Source of the DNA: Trichobilharzia szidati
Lineage: Eukaryota; Platyhelminthes; Trematoda; Strigeidida; Schistosomatidae
DNA: 64,000 nt
Direction: 5' to 3'
Assembly (NCBI GenBank): GCA_944472155.2
Contig: OX235273.1
Location: forward strand, 82,702,793-82,766,792
Position 1 is the stretch's first letter; every line of letters begins with the position of its first letter. Shown in pieces: positions 12,601 through 22,395 of this stretch. The translations under genes and the position numbers were made by a program. The notes beneath the pieces were generated by a model. That model made no database searches. It was not told the origin of the DNA and worked only from the letters and a program-made list of their open reading frames with translations.

Positions 12601-13833
12601 GACATACCAATGATTCCATCATACTTACTACCAAAGAAATCATCGGAAAACACATTTGTCACTTCAGCAAATGCCTGATTGCGAATAACTAAGGAGTTTA
12701 TCTGAAACCAATGTCACTTCAAGTCGTAAAACCACAATACCTGCATTGTATCCATACTCCAAAATCCAGAGTAACTGCCAATCAGGTAACTTATATTAAA
12801 TTTGGTACCATTTGACTGGTAGGTGGATGATTTTGAACTGTCGTAGAATCGAATGAACCAACATGGAATGTCGAGAAACCAACATTTTCTTGAGGGAAGC
12901 CAAGTTTCGGTTGATCCTGTATCGAAGAGTACACGAAACTTTTGTGGTGGCGTTCCCACTAGTAGTTCTCCATAGTACTGAATCTGAAAAGGATATAATG
13001 AACGCGAGATTTGGAAAATCGCCTCTCATTTCAGTGTCATGATGAACCAGTCTACATTGATGACAATAATAAGTGGTTTTAAAAGACTTCTACCAATATT
13101 TCAGTATTGCATCCATGTGTGGAATACTATTAAAGTGAAAGTCATCGAAATATTGACAATACAGCCTGGAAGATTTAACAATTCAGATTACGAAATCTGA
13201 TCAAAGAAAGAATAAAAGTAAAGCAGTGTGCAAGAGTACCAATCCATCATTAAATACTTTTATTTTGTGTCATGGTGTTGCGGTATTATTTATTTACATG
13301 TGTCATCTAAACCACGGTGTACTGTAGACTATCATGTCACATTAATATCAAGTTTGTAGGCCTGATGAAAATTGATTGAACCGCTAACAAGGAGAGACAG
13401 TAATACGTAAACATTCCCCTGCAATAAACCCCAACTGATGATATAGTCAGGGGAGAAAATCACAACAGCTTATTTTCTTACTCAAACAGTAACAACGAAA
13501 TCATTTTAGGTACCCTGATTCTGCATTCAGCAAAAAATATTTCAATACTTAGACTTACATTGTTTATCTGGTACTGCAGATTGAGATATCACTCAAATCA
13601 ACAAACATTCGCTTCATTACTGAAAGTCAACTTACATTGCCATAATTATATAGCGGTTCTGATGTTGGTGTATCTGCGCCATTCAATAAATTCACCCAAC
13701 TTCGTTGTAATACCCTGAACAGTTTCCGATATGGATTCAGCATTGAACTGATTCCAGTCACTGGGTGCAATGGAATCTTGATAATCTCAGAATTCACATG
13801 ACACAGACAGATGAGAAATATGATCAAATTCAT
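9529..13833 (-). CDS. Aspartic protease gene B, complete, six exons
   Basis: A cathepsin D/pepsin-family (A1) aspartic endopeptidase of 387 residues. The coding exons are 13833-13636, 12983-12741, 12701-12502, 11539-11420, 10541-10301 and 9690-9529; all introns are GT-AG and the phases join without a break. Residues 1-15 are a signal peptide, followed by a propeptide of about 50 residues. The first catalytic aspartate is D87 (FDTGST) and the second D272 (IIDTGTS). The cysteine loop CWFLDIPC and a glycosylation site NGT are present. The flap tyrosine is kept, followed by LIGSYSG, closer to the usual pattern than in gene C. Family members digest proteins at acid pH in lysosomes or, in blood flukes, in the gut. 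The start ATG is shared with gene C. Gene symbol not assigned. Confidence 0.92.
10301..10541 (-). CDS. Gene B exon 5
   Basis: 241 bp between acceptor gtttag and donor gtgagt. Encodes the second active-site motif [11 protein letters not shown], then a loop with a cysteine (SLDCNYI), then LPAIEFVF and KDYVLK. Confidence 0.92.
11420..11539 (-). CDS. Gene B exon 4
   Basis: 120 bp, one codon shorter than in gene C; acceptor ttgtag, donor gtagtc. Encodes [18 protein letters not shown] and NRWSV, the interdomain strand region typical of this family. Confidence 0.88.
12502..12701 (-). CDS. Gene B exon 3
   Basis: 200 bp; acceptor gtttcag, donor gtaggt. Encodes the YDGIIGMS strand and FPNILSQ, ending FYLNR across the junction. 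It is separated from exon 2 by an intron of only 39 bp. Confidence 0.9.
12741..12983 (-). CDS. Gene B exon 2
   Basis: 243 bp; acceptor ttttcag. Encodes [14 protein letters not shown], the first catalytic motif FDTGSTETW, the CWFLDIPC loop and the flap ([10 protein letters not shown]). Confidence 0.93.
13636..13833 (-). CDS. Gene B exon 1 (signal peptide and propeptide)
   Basis: 198 bp from ATG to donor gtaagt. Encodes a hydrophobic leader ([10 protein letters not shown]) with likely cleavage before EII, then a propeptide with KIPLHPVTG and an arginine/lysine-rich stretch. Near-identical to exon 1 of gene C. Confidence 0.92.
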
Positions 13834-13908
13834 TGCAATGAATATCAGAAGGAGATGCGAAAACGTTGACGATGTCTTTCTGTCTAAATGTGTACACTCT
13901 TATATTAA

Positions 13909-13938
13909 CATGCTCGTAACAACGAAATTTCTGATTGG
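13909..13938 (-). promoter_or_regulatory. Gene B core promoter (CCAAT and TATA-like)
   Basis: Upstream of the ATG on the minus strand lie aatataag (13917-13909) and CCAATCAG (13938-13931). About 130 bp upstream is conserved with gene C, including the acaacaaacaaaa and CCAATCAGAAATTTC blocks, which supports regulatory function. The TATA-like element is weaker than in gene C. Confidence 0.6.
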
Positions 13939-13989
13939 AGATCACTGTGATTTTGTTTGTTGTCAGTATATTATTAAGTGATGTTTGCG

Positions 13990-15266
13990 AATGATGGCAA
14001 ATATAAACGTGCTTTATGAATAACTAAATATATACGATATATGCCCAACTGAGTTCTCTTAGCATACTGGATATGAGATGTGTGGAAAGATATTTGATTT
14101 GCGTAATTTTGAATTTCTATTTGAACATTTCAAATAAGAAATATTTAAGTGAACAGTTGTTTTTCAACAACTTTGCCTTCGGTTCGAACAGTTTCAAATC
14201 TGTAAACATTTCCATCAACTAGGCAGCGAATGCGGAAACATAACCTTATGAATAATAGCAATGTAACTGATAGAGTGGAATGGGTTCGGTTGAAAAGATG
14301 GTGTTGGTTTTTATAGTAATATTAGTGTTTACAAAATATGCAGTTAATGCAAGTAGAAGAGAAGATAATAGGTTGTCTCGTGTAGGAACCGTTATACAAG
14401 CTTAGAGGAAAGAATAATTAGAACTGAATAGAATGATACTGTGTGTGAAATCAACCAGTAAGATATGCATGATTACCGTTCAAACGGTGGCAAATAGTAT
14501 CAATAATAATGATAATAAAACTCAGCACTGAGAACCGGAAAGGCGTTTCGTTCTAGTTCGAGACTCTTGAGTGGTACACATCCCTGGTAGCTAGATGTAC
14601 ACCGACAGCTGACACGACTCGAATAAGGAATCTCTGATTTGTATTGGTTCTTCAACAGATTTCAAATAATCATCTTAGAATGACACGATAGCAACTATAG
14701 TCAGAAGGCATTATTGATTCTCGATTTGCCTCCGTACCACCCATCTGTCTGTTGTCGGTTTCAATTTCTTAATTGTAAAAAGTTTATATTACTTAATCTC
14801 ATTTCAATCCTCTAGTTTCATGTCGTCCTATCTCCGTAAGAGTAAATTCTGTCTGGACACATTTTATGTCAGTTGTGATTTTTTCGTCGATCAGGTAATT
14901 ATCCAGAGTAAATATCTCACCTAAGTCAAATACAAAATGTTCACACAGAATCAATTCCATTTCTGGTTAAATACTGTCTTGCATTCACAAACAAGTCACA
15001 CTATCCTCAGCTAGTCACATGCTTTCGTTGTTCTGACATAGTCGAATTCTACCTAAGTTACCAGTAGTTTCTACACGTCTATTTCCTGGAAATTGTTGAA
15101 ATGAATGGTTAGTGAGTGTAACAAAGTCACCATAAGTTATCATGCAATTAATCAACAAAGAAACAAAAGGCTAAATTGCAAACAGTTTCAGGGAAGGTGA
15201 GTGTTCATTTTGCTACATTCACCCTATCATCTAATGAGGAAAATAAAATATGTTTGACGATAGCAT
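13990..15266. other. Intergenic stretch upstream of gene B, nothing recognised
   Basis: No coding or repeat signature identified. Confidence 0.4.
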
Positions 15267-15518
15267 AGACATTGGTGATTAATCATAATAGATTTGCAGA
15301 GTGTGGGGTAGAAAAATTGACAAGTTAGATCAAGGTTATAAAAGGTGTCAGGTGAGTGGCTAGTACAAAGTGGTCTGTGTTGCGGTCATACTATCTCCTG
15401 TTTAACACAGACCACTTTGTACTAGCCACTCACCTGACACCTTTTATAACCTTGATCTGACTTGTCAATTTTTCTACCCCACACTCTGCAAATCTATTAT
15501 GATTAATCACCAATGTCT
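15267..15518. repeat. Long hairpin: 115-bp inverted repeat with 22-bp loop
   Basis: 15267-15381 is the reverse complement of 15404-15518 with a single mismatch seen by eye (gttagatc against gtcagatc). The loop is 15382-15403. A transcript would form an almost perfect 115-bp duplex. No coding frame spans it and I see no target duplication. It could be a recent local inverted duplication or the remnant of a foldback element. Confidence 0.9.
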
Positions 15519-15686
15519 CCCGTTTTACAATATTTTGTAATCGAATTCAGCCTAGCACGTTTGTTACACAAATACGACTATTTATTTTGACACCCAATAA
15601 CCATTAGAAGACAGAGATTATCTGAAAAATGTGATGTATATGCGCTATACATTTTGAACAATCTGATCACACATTTACTTGTCAAG

Positions 15687-15921
15687 TCAATATATATGGA
15701 AAAGTTAAATTAAACGAAGTGACAAAAAAGAATTAAGAATAATTAACACAAACGTTTGGTAATCCAATCAAATAAGGATTACCAAGGTAGGTTAAGAGTA
15801 ATAACAAACTGTTTTTGAATACACAAGGGGGGCTAAAGTTTATGAATGGCTATAGCCTCAGCATATTTCTTAATTCTTTTTTTGTCACTTTGTTTAATTT
15901 AACTTTTCCATATATATTCAC
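15687..15921. mobile_element. MITE-like element with ~53-bp terminal inverted repeats
   Basis: 15687-15739 and 15868-15921 are inverted copies (tatatatggaaaagttaaat and tgacaaaaaa blocks) with two or three differences, enclosing about 130 bp of non-coding DNA. The size and structure suit a non-autonomous DNA transposon. I could not define a target site duplication, so a simple inverted repeat is the alternative. Confidence 0.5.
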
Positions 15922-15959
15922 CCCATAACTAATCTGTTATTCTAAGTTAAAAATGTATC

Positions 15960-16275
15960 CGCCGCATAACTGGCCTTTATTGTAACGACAATAAATATTA
16001 TACTTTACAAATAGAAGAATTTCAGTGGACAGTAAGATTAGAATTAACAAGTGCACACCCTGATTTCCATTAGCTTCAAACTTTGGGAAATATATCATGT
16101 AGGTATTATGAGGAGATTGACGCGTGCGGCATATTTTGGCTTCACGGTACCGCAAAATGCAACAGTTAACATCAAAACACCGATAATTAGCTGAGGGTAT
16201 CCGAAAAGCCACTTTTCTTTAAGAAGGAAGAAAATATAGTTGTGACTACTTACTAATGATGAGTAGTATAAAGTG
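15960..16275 (+). repeat. Repeat block also present at 59.86-60.11 kb
   Basis: Most of this stretch recurs at 59860-60110 in the same orientation: tttcagtggacagtaa, atcatgtaggtattatga, tattttggcttcac, ccgataattagctgaggg. A sub-block (ctacttactaatgatgagta) follows the rest here but precedes it at 59.87 kb, so the pieces were rearranged. It abuts the outer end of the left palindrome arm. Confidence 0.75.
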
Positions 16276-16279
16276 GCAA

Positions 16280-17635
16280 AAAAATATAAGTTTCTTAAAG
16301 GAAAGATGAGAAATGAATTGAGGCTTATTGTAAAACATTGTGTTCATGAAGTAGTGTGTCTTATCGTTGGTTAGCACTAACTTTGAGTGCAATCGGTTGA
16401 TCAAACTTGAATGTCTGACAGTATTCATCAACCAGACATGTTCACACTTAATAGTTAGAATCGTTTTCAGCGTTGGGTGTTGTGTGATCATTATTCCAGA
16501 AGCTACTTTATGTTCTACAGACAAGAATTCACCGATAGTATATCGCGTAGAACAAGCGAAACTTAGTTTGAATGAAGTTCGGAAAATGAAATTTCAACGT
16601 ATGGTCTTTGTATTCTGGTGTCACTTTTTCATTTCTTGAAATGAATAATTCTTCTACCATATCTATCGTGTACTTTCGCTGCAATTGCTGTCACTGCTTC
16701 TGTGAGAGACGAAAGTGCAAGGTCACAGGTCAGCAAACAGTGAGGAGTGAGGATGTCTGTGAAGGGATACAAAACCACCACATAGTTGGATGACGTGCAG
16801 GAGCTGGTAGAACATGAAATGGGAAACGGTAGGATAAAATCTTCCCCTGACAAAATGTTGACAATGAAGAACATTCCAGTCAGGGATTAGAGAAGGAAAT
16901 CGTGGTATTACAGACTACAAGGTCATTCCATATTTTTCTGGCCAGAAGACTCGCAGAGGATATTCGACTGTAATTAACAGCATTCACATTTCCAGAGAAT
17001 TAAGTTCAAACTGCCTAAACCTGGAAAACATTTCACTGTATTTATGAGTGCAGGTGACCATAGAACACGAGCCCAGGATTGACTGAGTTGTCTAATATGT
17101 CAGTCATCCGCTAACATATAGGGAAGGACAGTATTCAGCGGTCGACAATGAATGTTTAGAGATGATGTGTACGTTAGATTAATGCAGAGCTCATCTACTA
17201 GGTCAAAAGTTGTACATCGAAAGTGATAACTAGGTGCTATGGCGATTAAGGACAGTAGCAGGCCTAGGTGGAAATTATGTTGTGTTATATAATAGGTCTC
17301 TAAGAATGCGTTTTCATAATGTCCACCTCTTTAAAATTATAAGCAGACAAAATAGCTCAATACTCCTCCAGTTTGGTGAAGCAATCCCTATCAAACGCCT
17401 GAAACGGGATATCAATATTCTCTCATTCACTTGATTACCTAGTCTTTAGCTTCAACCTCACCTCCTTTGATATGGTGTAACTCTGAGACTTTTATTATGA
17501 ACTCACTATATTATTACTCATTTTATTAGTTACCCAACAGCTTACTCACCTCTTGTCTTTATCACCCAACTCCTTCATCATTGCATGCATACAATAATTT
17601 TGTTCGAACTTGAAATCTCTGGGAAAAAACTAGAT
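16280..17635. other. Outer left arm, no gene recognised
   Basis: Mirrored at 54.3-55.65 kb at roughly 90%. Open frames in it are short and interrupted differently in the two arms, so they are unlikely to be coding. Confidence 0.5.
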
Positions 17636-17639
17636 GAGT

Positions 17640-17950
17640 TTGATTTACTGAACACTGTTCATTCAGTTTGGAGCCTCCTGTCAACTGACATCATGTAGCA
17701 TTTCATTGGTTCTCTAACTGATATCAATCCGTGATCAACTCGTAAAAACAAATCTAATAATTACAAACCATCTATAGAAAATGTGTAAGCATGTTGAAAT
17801 TGTTCTATACATAAGTCTAATAGTTTCTTTAGGCTGTAAACAGAACATGAGAAGCCGACAAATTCAATGATGGTACCATCTTATTCTCCTGAAATTATTG
17901 CTCTGACTCCATTTAAAATCATGAAGAGGGAGAAATGTATCCAGTTTCTG
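17640..17950 (+). repeat. Diverged relative of the palindromic (Penelope-type) element, left arm
   Basis: Shares ordered blocks with the element at 19037-19439: ctgtcaactgacatcatgt, taggctgtaaacag, gagaagccgac, atgatggtaccat, ttattct, then tttaaaatcatgaaggg-like sequence. It is also present inverted in the right arm (about 53945-54260), so it predates the arm duplication. The hammerhead core is destroyed here (aacatgag, acaaat). Confidence 0.65.
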
Positions 17951-18114
17951 AAATGAAATTTGTTGGTTGACATTTTATCTCCATCAGAAGACGAAGCCAA
18001 TTTCCCTGAGATTGCATACGGAGTACACCCAATAATACTAGTCCACTGTCAAAGATGGGATCCCACTATAAACGCAGTGACACAGGCAGTCATTAATGGA
18101 ATGGCCGTAAGTCG

Positions 18115-18835
18115 ACTGACGGTTATCGGGGGACTAATCATATTTCTTACTCAGAAAGATCGATTTGTCTTTGTCTTAATGATAGAATAATGAAGTCTGG
18201 TTGGTGGTGATGGCTCAGGCACTGAGACATGAATTAACACACCAATACAACCAACCGTGTGTAGCTAGAACAGCCGACCTTTCCAGGTAAAGCGAATGCC
18301 AGAGAGATTCGGGAGATGTTGCAAGGTAAGTGTCATGCTGCCCACTGCATGAGTTGATGAAAATGGATTAGGTGCATGTGACCAACTGCCTAGCTGATTC
18401 CATTTAGCCACCATGACAAAAATATTGCGATTGAACATCTTCATAATTATACATGTATGTATACTCATATATATAATTCTATGCAGAGTATTCAGGTGAA
18501 GAGATAAACCGAAATTTGATGAACTTACTAAGTCATACTTCCTTAGAATTTGCTGCTAGTTTCAAAACTAGATATGAATTCATATCAGCTCACACCTAAT
18601 TATATTATTTTAATTACGGTGAATAATCTTGATGCCTTCATTCACTCGCTTAAATACAGTGAAATAAATTGAGCATTTCGCGTAAATTTGAGATGGTAGG
18701 GTGAGCCTGTTGGTGGGGAATCGGTCCTAGGTGGCATCAATCCCGAACAGTTCACAAGGGGATTCGAAAGTCCACCTGCAACCTCTCAAACTAGTTTGGT
18801 GGTTCAAATGACAGGGTGATTAATTTGTGTATATA
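18115..18835. other. About 720-bp insertion present only in left arm
   Basis: The right arm (53745-53790) joins the flanks directly. The insert starts after ggccgtaa and ends before a poorly aligned atgtataaat stretch. It contains a TGGCTCAGG stretch near 18212 like a polymerase III A-box and a ggttcaaatgac stretch near 18802, so SINE content is possible. I see no protein and no clear target duplication. A deletion from the right arm is the alternative. Confidence 0.55.
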
Positions 18836-19024
18836 TCAAATTAAACATGTATAAATATTTATGTTCTATTGCTACATAGGTGATATCATAAAATGAAGTG
18901 TTTGGACATTTGTAGTTAGTTGAGTGTGTCGGTCTAGTACAGATAATGTTGCATCTTCCACGAACTATTTCAACGAGTGGATTGTGATTATGAATTAATA
19001 ACTGGCGATCCTTGGGAAGCTAGC

Positions 19025-19036
19025 AAATTTCTTATT
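19025..19036. repeat. Target site duplication, left (12 bp)
   Basis: aaatttcttatt, repeated exactly at 19440-19451. The right arm has an uninterrupted single copy of the site (reverse complement around 53585-53600). Confidence 0.8.
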
Positions 19037-19439
19037 TAAATAAAGCAAGAACAACAGCGGTTTGTGCAGAATAATATGGTACCATCATTTATTTCGTCGG
19101 CTTCTCATCAGCTGCTTACAGCCTAAATGAATTGTGAGGTTTCCATACAGAAAAGTTTTAACATACTTGCAAATTTTTACATGTTGTCAGTTGACAGAAA
19201 GTTCCAAAGTAAGTGAACAGTGCTCTGAGCACTGTTCACTTACTTTGGAACTTTCTGTCAACTGACAACATGTAAAAATTTGCAAGTATGTTAAAACTTT
19301 TCTGTATGGAAACCTCACAATTCATTTAGGCTGTAAGCAGCTGATGAGAAGCCGACGAAATAAATGATGGTACCATATTATTCTGCACAAACCGCTGTTG
19401 TTCTTGCTTTATTTAAATTCATCAAGGGAATAAATGCAT
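19037..19439. mobile_element. Spacerless palindromic insertion, probable Penelope-type foldback
   Basis: 403 bp inserted only in the left arm. 19034-19225 is the reverse complement of 19227-19418 with no mismatch seen and a centre of one nucleotide (19226). The insertion is flanked by a 12-bp target duplication and has an extra 21-bp tail (atcaagggaataaatgcat) on the right only. Two inverted copies of one terminal sequence, a variable-length target duplication and a hammerhead-like motif fit the inverted pseudo-LTR arrangement known for Penelope-like elements. A GIY-YIG fragment of that superfamily lies 2.1 kb away. The family assignment is inference. Confidence 0.75.
19332..19389 (+). ncRNA. 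Hammerhead-ribozyme-like motif
   Basis: In order: tgt-aa-gcag (stem I 5' side), CTGATGA (core), a 9-nt stem II region closed only by G-C, GAAA (core), a stem III that pairs about 9 bp with two bulges around atgg/ccat, then attctgcaca, whose ctgc-aca pairs back to gcag and tgt. The putative cleavage site follows ATT. Core residues are complete. Stem II is very weak, so activity is uncertain. An identical copy lies on the minus strand of the other half (19063-19120). Confidence 0.5.
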
Positions 19440-19451
19440 AAATTTCTTATT
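19440..19451. repeat. Target site duplication, right (12 bp)
   Basis: Exact repeat of 19025-19036, bounding the palindromic insertion. Confidence 0.8.
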
Positions 19452-21170
19452 CCTTTCTGCTGATGCTCAAGGACATATTTCCAAATGTTACAGTAAACAT
19501 GTTCAGGGTCCGATATGTAGAGAATTCGTTGTCTTACTTCTTGGTATGAAGACTACACATTTCTCATGTTGGTTTTCAATTATATCGCAGTAATCAATAT
19601 CATCAAAATTGAGATGGGAATTAAAGAGGAATTTGAGTGGAACAGAAGATATTCATTTAACTTCCAAATCTCTAGTGCTTGTTAACCACTGTATATTGTG
19701 AAGTTGTTCACTCAGTTTATTGGTAAGTGCAAGAGTAGTGACTTCGATCACACACTTGTCAACAACGCACCAAGTATCTTCACTGAGATTCTAAATTGTT
19801 GCAAATATTATGAAAATGTCGGCGCAATAAGATATCTCATTTCGTTCACCACTCGTCGGAACTTGGTCAAGACAAACTGATGTATTTCCATAGTAAGCTG
19901 TTTTGTACCTAACATTGTTTATTTGACAGAATGTTATCGTGTGCAATTTGTCATACATAATTTTCTGTACCAGTCTAAAATGACGCGAATCACGTGTAAA
20001 TGTTTGACTACTACCCAAACTAATAGTCACTTTCCGATACAAGGAATTATGAAATTTAATTCTCAGAGTATTTAACATTCTGTGAATGATGGAGACCGGA
20101 ATATTCATTTTCAAAGAGTCTGATTCTCTGTTATCATGACAATATCTCAGTGTTGCAGTGAAACATTTTTCTGTAGAATATTGAGATAAAGTCGGTCAGT
20201 CTGTCAATAGATGTAAAGCAAAAATGATTTGCAACACACAGAAAACAGTAATACACTTACACAAGTCTAATGGCAAACATGCGTCTTGATTGAAATTATT
20301 TCGAAAGTTTATGAAGGGAAAGTAAGCAGTTCGAGAAACGGTTTTCAGGTGTATTGATTTGGTGAACTGCTATTCGTGAAAGTGTGGTCGGTGAGTATAA
20401 GTTCAAATTGAGCACATTGGAGATGCTTTATTGTCTCTCAACTTCATATTCGTGAATAATACTAGGCGTGTGGGATGCGCTCATCATGTTCCACACTGAG
20501 TAGTAGTGTATGTGTCTGTTTCTCAGTACACTTTGTGATGGCATTCACCTCAGGCAATACTCCTGTCACTCTCCTGTGCCTGAACTGATCATACTGATTC
20601 TTGTTGAGCTTGATGTGACTGGTTGGTCCATTATTGAACTGTAGTTGTTTTCCACCGCCTTGAGTGAATTTGTATAGTGTATCGGGAGTGAGATCTATGT
20701 GTTCAGTACGCCATCCCTCTGGTGAGCTAAAGTCTGGTCAACTCGGTGCTAGCTGAATCCAACCAGTCTGTTACTCAATTTGGTTCATTTGAATCCTGTA
20801 CATACAACTTGTTTTAGGGTTATGCCCAGTGTTGGTGCACAGGACAATCCGCTTGACCGGTATTGAAACACGAATTAACTGATTTGAAATCGGCTCGGTG
20901 ACTGCATCATTTGAAACACAGATGAGACAGCTGTTACAAATCCCTAAATCAGATTGAGAAAGGTATTGAAGTATTGGGTATGCAAGGATCAATAATGTTT
21001 ACTGGCACAGAGTTATCTCATCATCTTCCATTCACCTAATCTATTCCTCATGGATAAATCAAACAGAGGGGAGTATTCGCCTAACCACAGCTCACTCTCC
21101 ATAGTTTTGATGAAAGTCTACTCAACTGGTGTCAGAGATAAAATCTATCTGTAGCGCAGTGGTATGGATT
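19452..21170. other. Left arm stretch, no gene recognised
   Basis: Mirrored at 51.87-53.6 kb at about 90-94%. Frames at 19791-20114 and 20771-20992 are open in both arms, but substitutions fall without codon preference and no family is recognisable, so I do not call them genes. Confidence 0.5.
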
Positions 21171-21174
21171 TTCA

Positions 21175-21393
21175 CATTTAATTTTCAATGAATTCAGCAT
21201 TAAAATGAATGGAATGGAGTATTTCGATGAAACATATTTCGCCGCCATGGACACTGGAACTTCTTCGAGAATTGGTAATAGTACAATCGTGAAGAGAATC
21301 AACACTCATTTCAGGCCTTCCACCTATTGAGTTTACCTTCAAGCGGAGCATATATCCGTTGGAGGTAAAAGATTATTCAGTTAAGCTAAAATA
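21175..21393 (+). pseudogene. Decayed aspartic protease exon 5 (left arm)
   Basis: The translation reads FSMNSALKMNGMEYF, then FAAMDTGTSSRIG, and after a gap and frame break LPPIEFTFKRSIYPLE and KDYSVKL. These are the landmarks of exon 5 in B and C in the right order: the second active-site motif DTGTS, then LPPIE, then the KDY end. About 60 bp between them (the variable loop with its cysteine) is lost and a TGA follows HFRPST. No other exon of this copy is recognisable nearby. It is mirrored at 51646-51864. Confidence 0.85.
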
Positions 21394-21589
21394 AGAACTA
21401 TGTGTATGGTTACTTTCTATCATGGATCGTGACTTCTATCAATTTATTATTAGCTTTCAAGGAATTTTCCTCTCCAAAGTCATCATGAAATCTTGTGAGA
21501 TCAGGGGTATTTGTGGCTAAATGTGTGGAAAGCTGGTTAATAAACATCTTCATATAGCCTTACTCCCACCTGTTTTTCATTACGATTTT

Positions 21590-21876
21590 CCATATTTCCG
21601 GTGCAGACACCATGTAATGACTGCGAGGTCAATTATGTAGGTCAAACCAGTAGACTAGATTTAATTAGACTATCGGAACATATGAATTCAACTGGATCCA
21701 GGATGATTGCCCATGATACGTTATAAAAACTAGAAGAAGCCTCAACCACTGCAACACACTCACTTGCATTCAATCACCCAATAAGTTGAAAGTAGTAAAA
21801 TGTAATAACATAGTTAGGTGGAGAGAGACGCTAATCCCTGAATCTTCATCAAATGACGCAACGCTTTACCGAGTAA
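21590..21876 (+). mobile_element. Penelope-like element remnant: GIY-YIG endonuclease C-terminus
   Basis: The translation gives VQTPCNDCEVNYVGQTSR, then RLSEHMNST, then THSLAFNHPIS, a stop, and VKCNNIVRWRETLIPESS ending RVNG and a stop. The CxxC followed by YVGQT is the Penelope-type variant of the GIY-YIG nuclease motif, and the spaced H and NHP residues fit its later motifs. An internal stop and missing upstream RT show it is dead. It is mirrored in the right arm at about 51186-51445, where the 3' end is deleted. Confidence 0.75.
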
Positions 21877-22395
21877 ATGGATAATTTCTATCAAAACAAG
21901 AAGGAAAGAGAACAAGAGAGAGGGAGTGAAAGAGAGAAAGTATACAAAGCATATTAAGAAGCCATGAGAATAAACTGATATGAATATGAACAATAAATTG
22001 TGGTCTAGATGTCGTCCAGTTTTTGACACTGTATCACTGTGTGTTATTCCAAATAAGCTCAACCAATATTGAAATCAGTAATTTCGGTTTGAGGAATTTG
22101 GTTTTCATTTGACGAGCAGTAGTCTGGTGATTCACTGACGTCTTAACTCTTTCATACTGAGGTTGTCGACGTCTATGGTGCATTCACCAGGAATGAATTT
22201 AACATGTCACAAATATGCAACAGTAGAGCAGCAAGTTTGCAAGAGAGGCGGTGAAAATTGAACGTCAGGTGAACAAAGACAGGACAGAGAGGGGGGAGTT
22301 GTTACCAAACCAGAAACAACAACATTCAGTAACATCAACGAGAGAACCTTGAGTGAATTCACTTCTTCCACTCACCTGACCTAATCAGTATCTTT
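21877..22395. other. About 530 bp missing from right arm
   Basis: Right-arm sequence jumps from gacgcaacgct to agcaggtggc. Because the left Penelope frame runs on across the junction to a natural stop, a deletion in the right arm is more likely than an insertion in the left. The stretch contains a purine-rich run at 21895-21945 and otherwise nothing recognised. Confidence 0.5.

Noticed and set aside
20771..20992. Frame open in both arms (partner 52047-52301)
   Set aside because: Differences between the arms change amino acids freely and the C-termini differ; conservation is that of the duplicated DNA, not of a protein.
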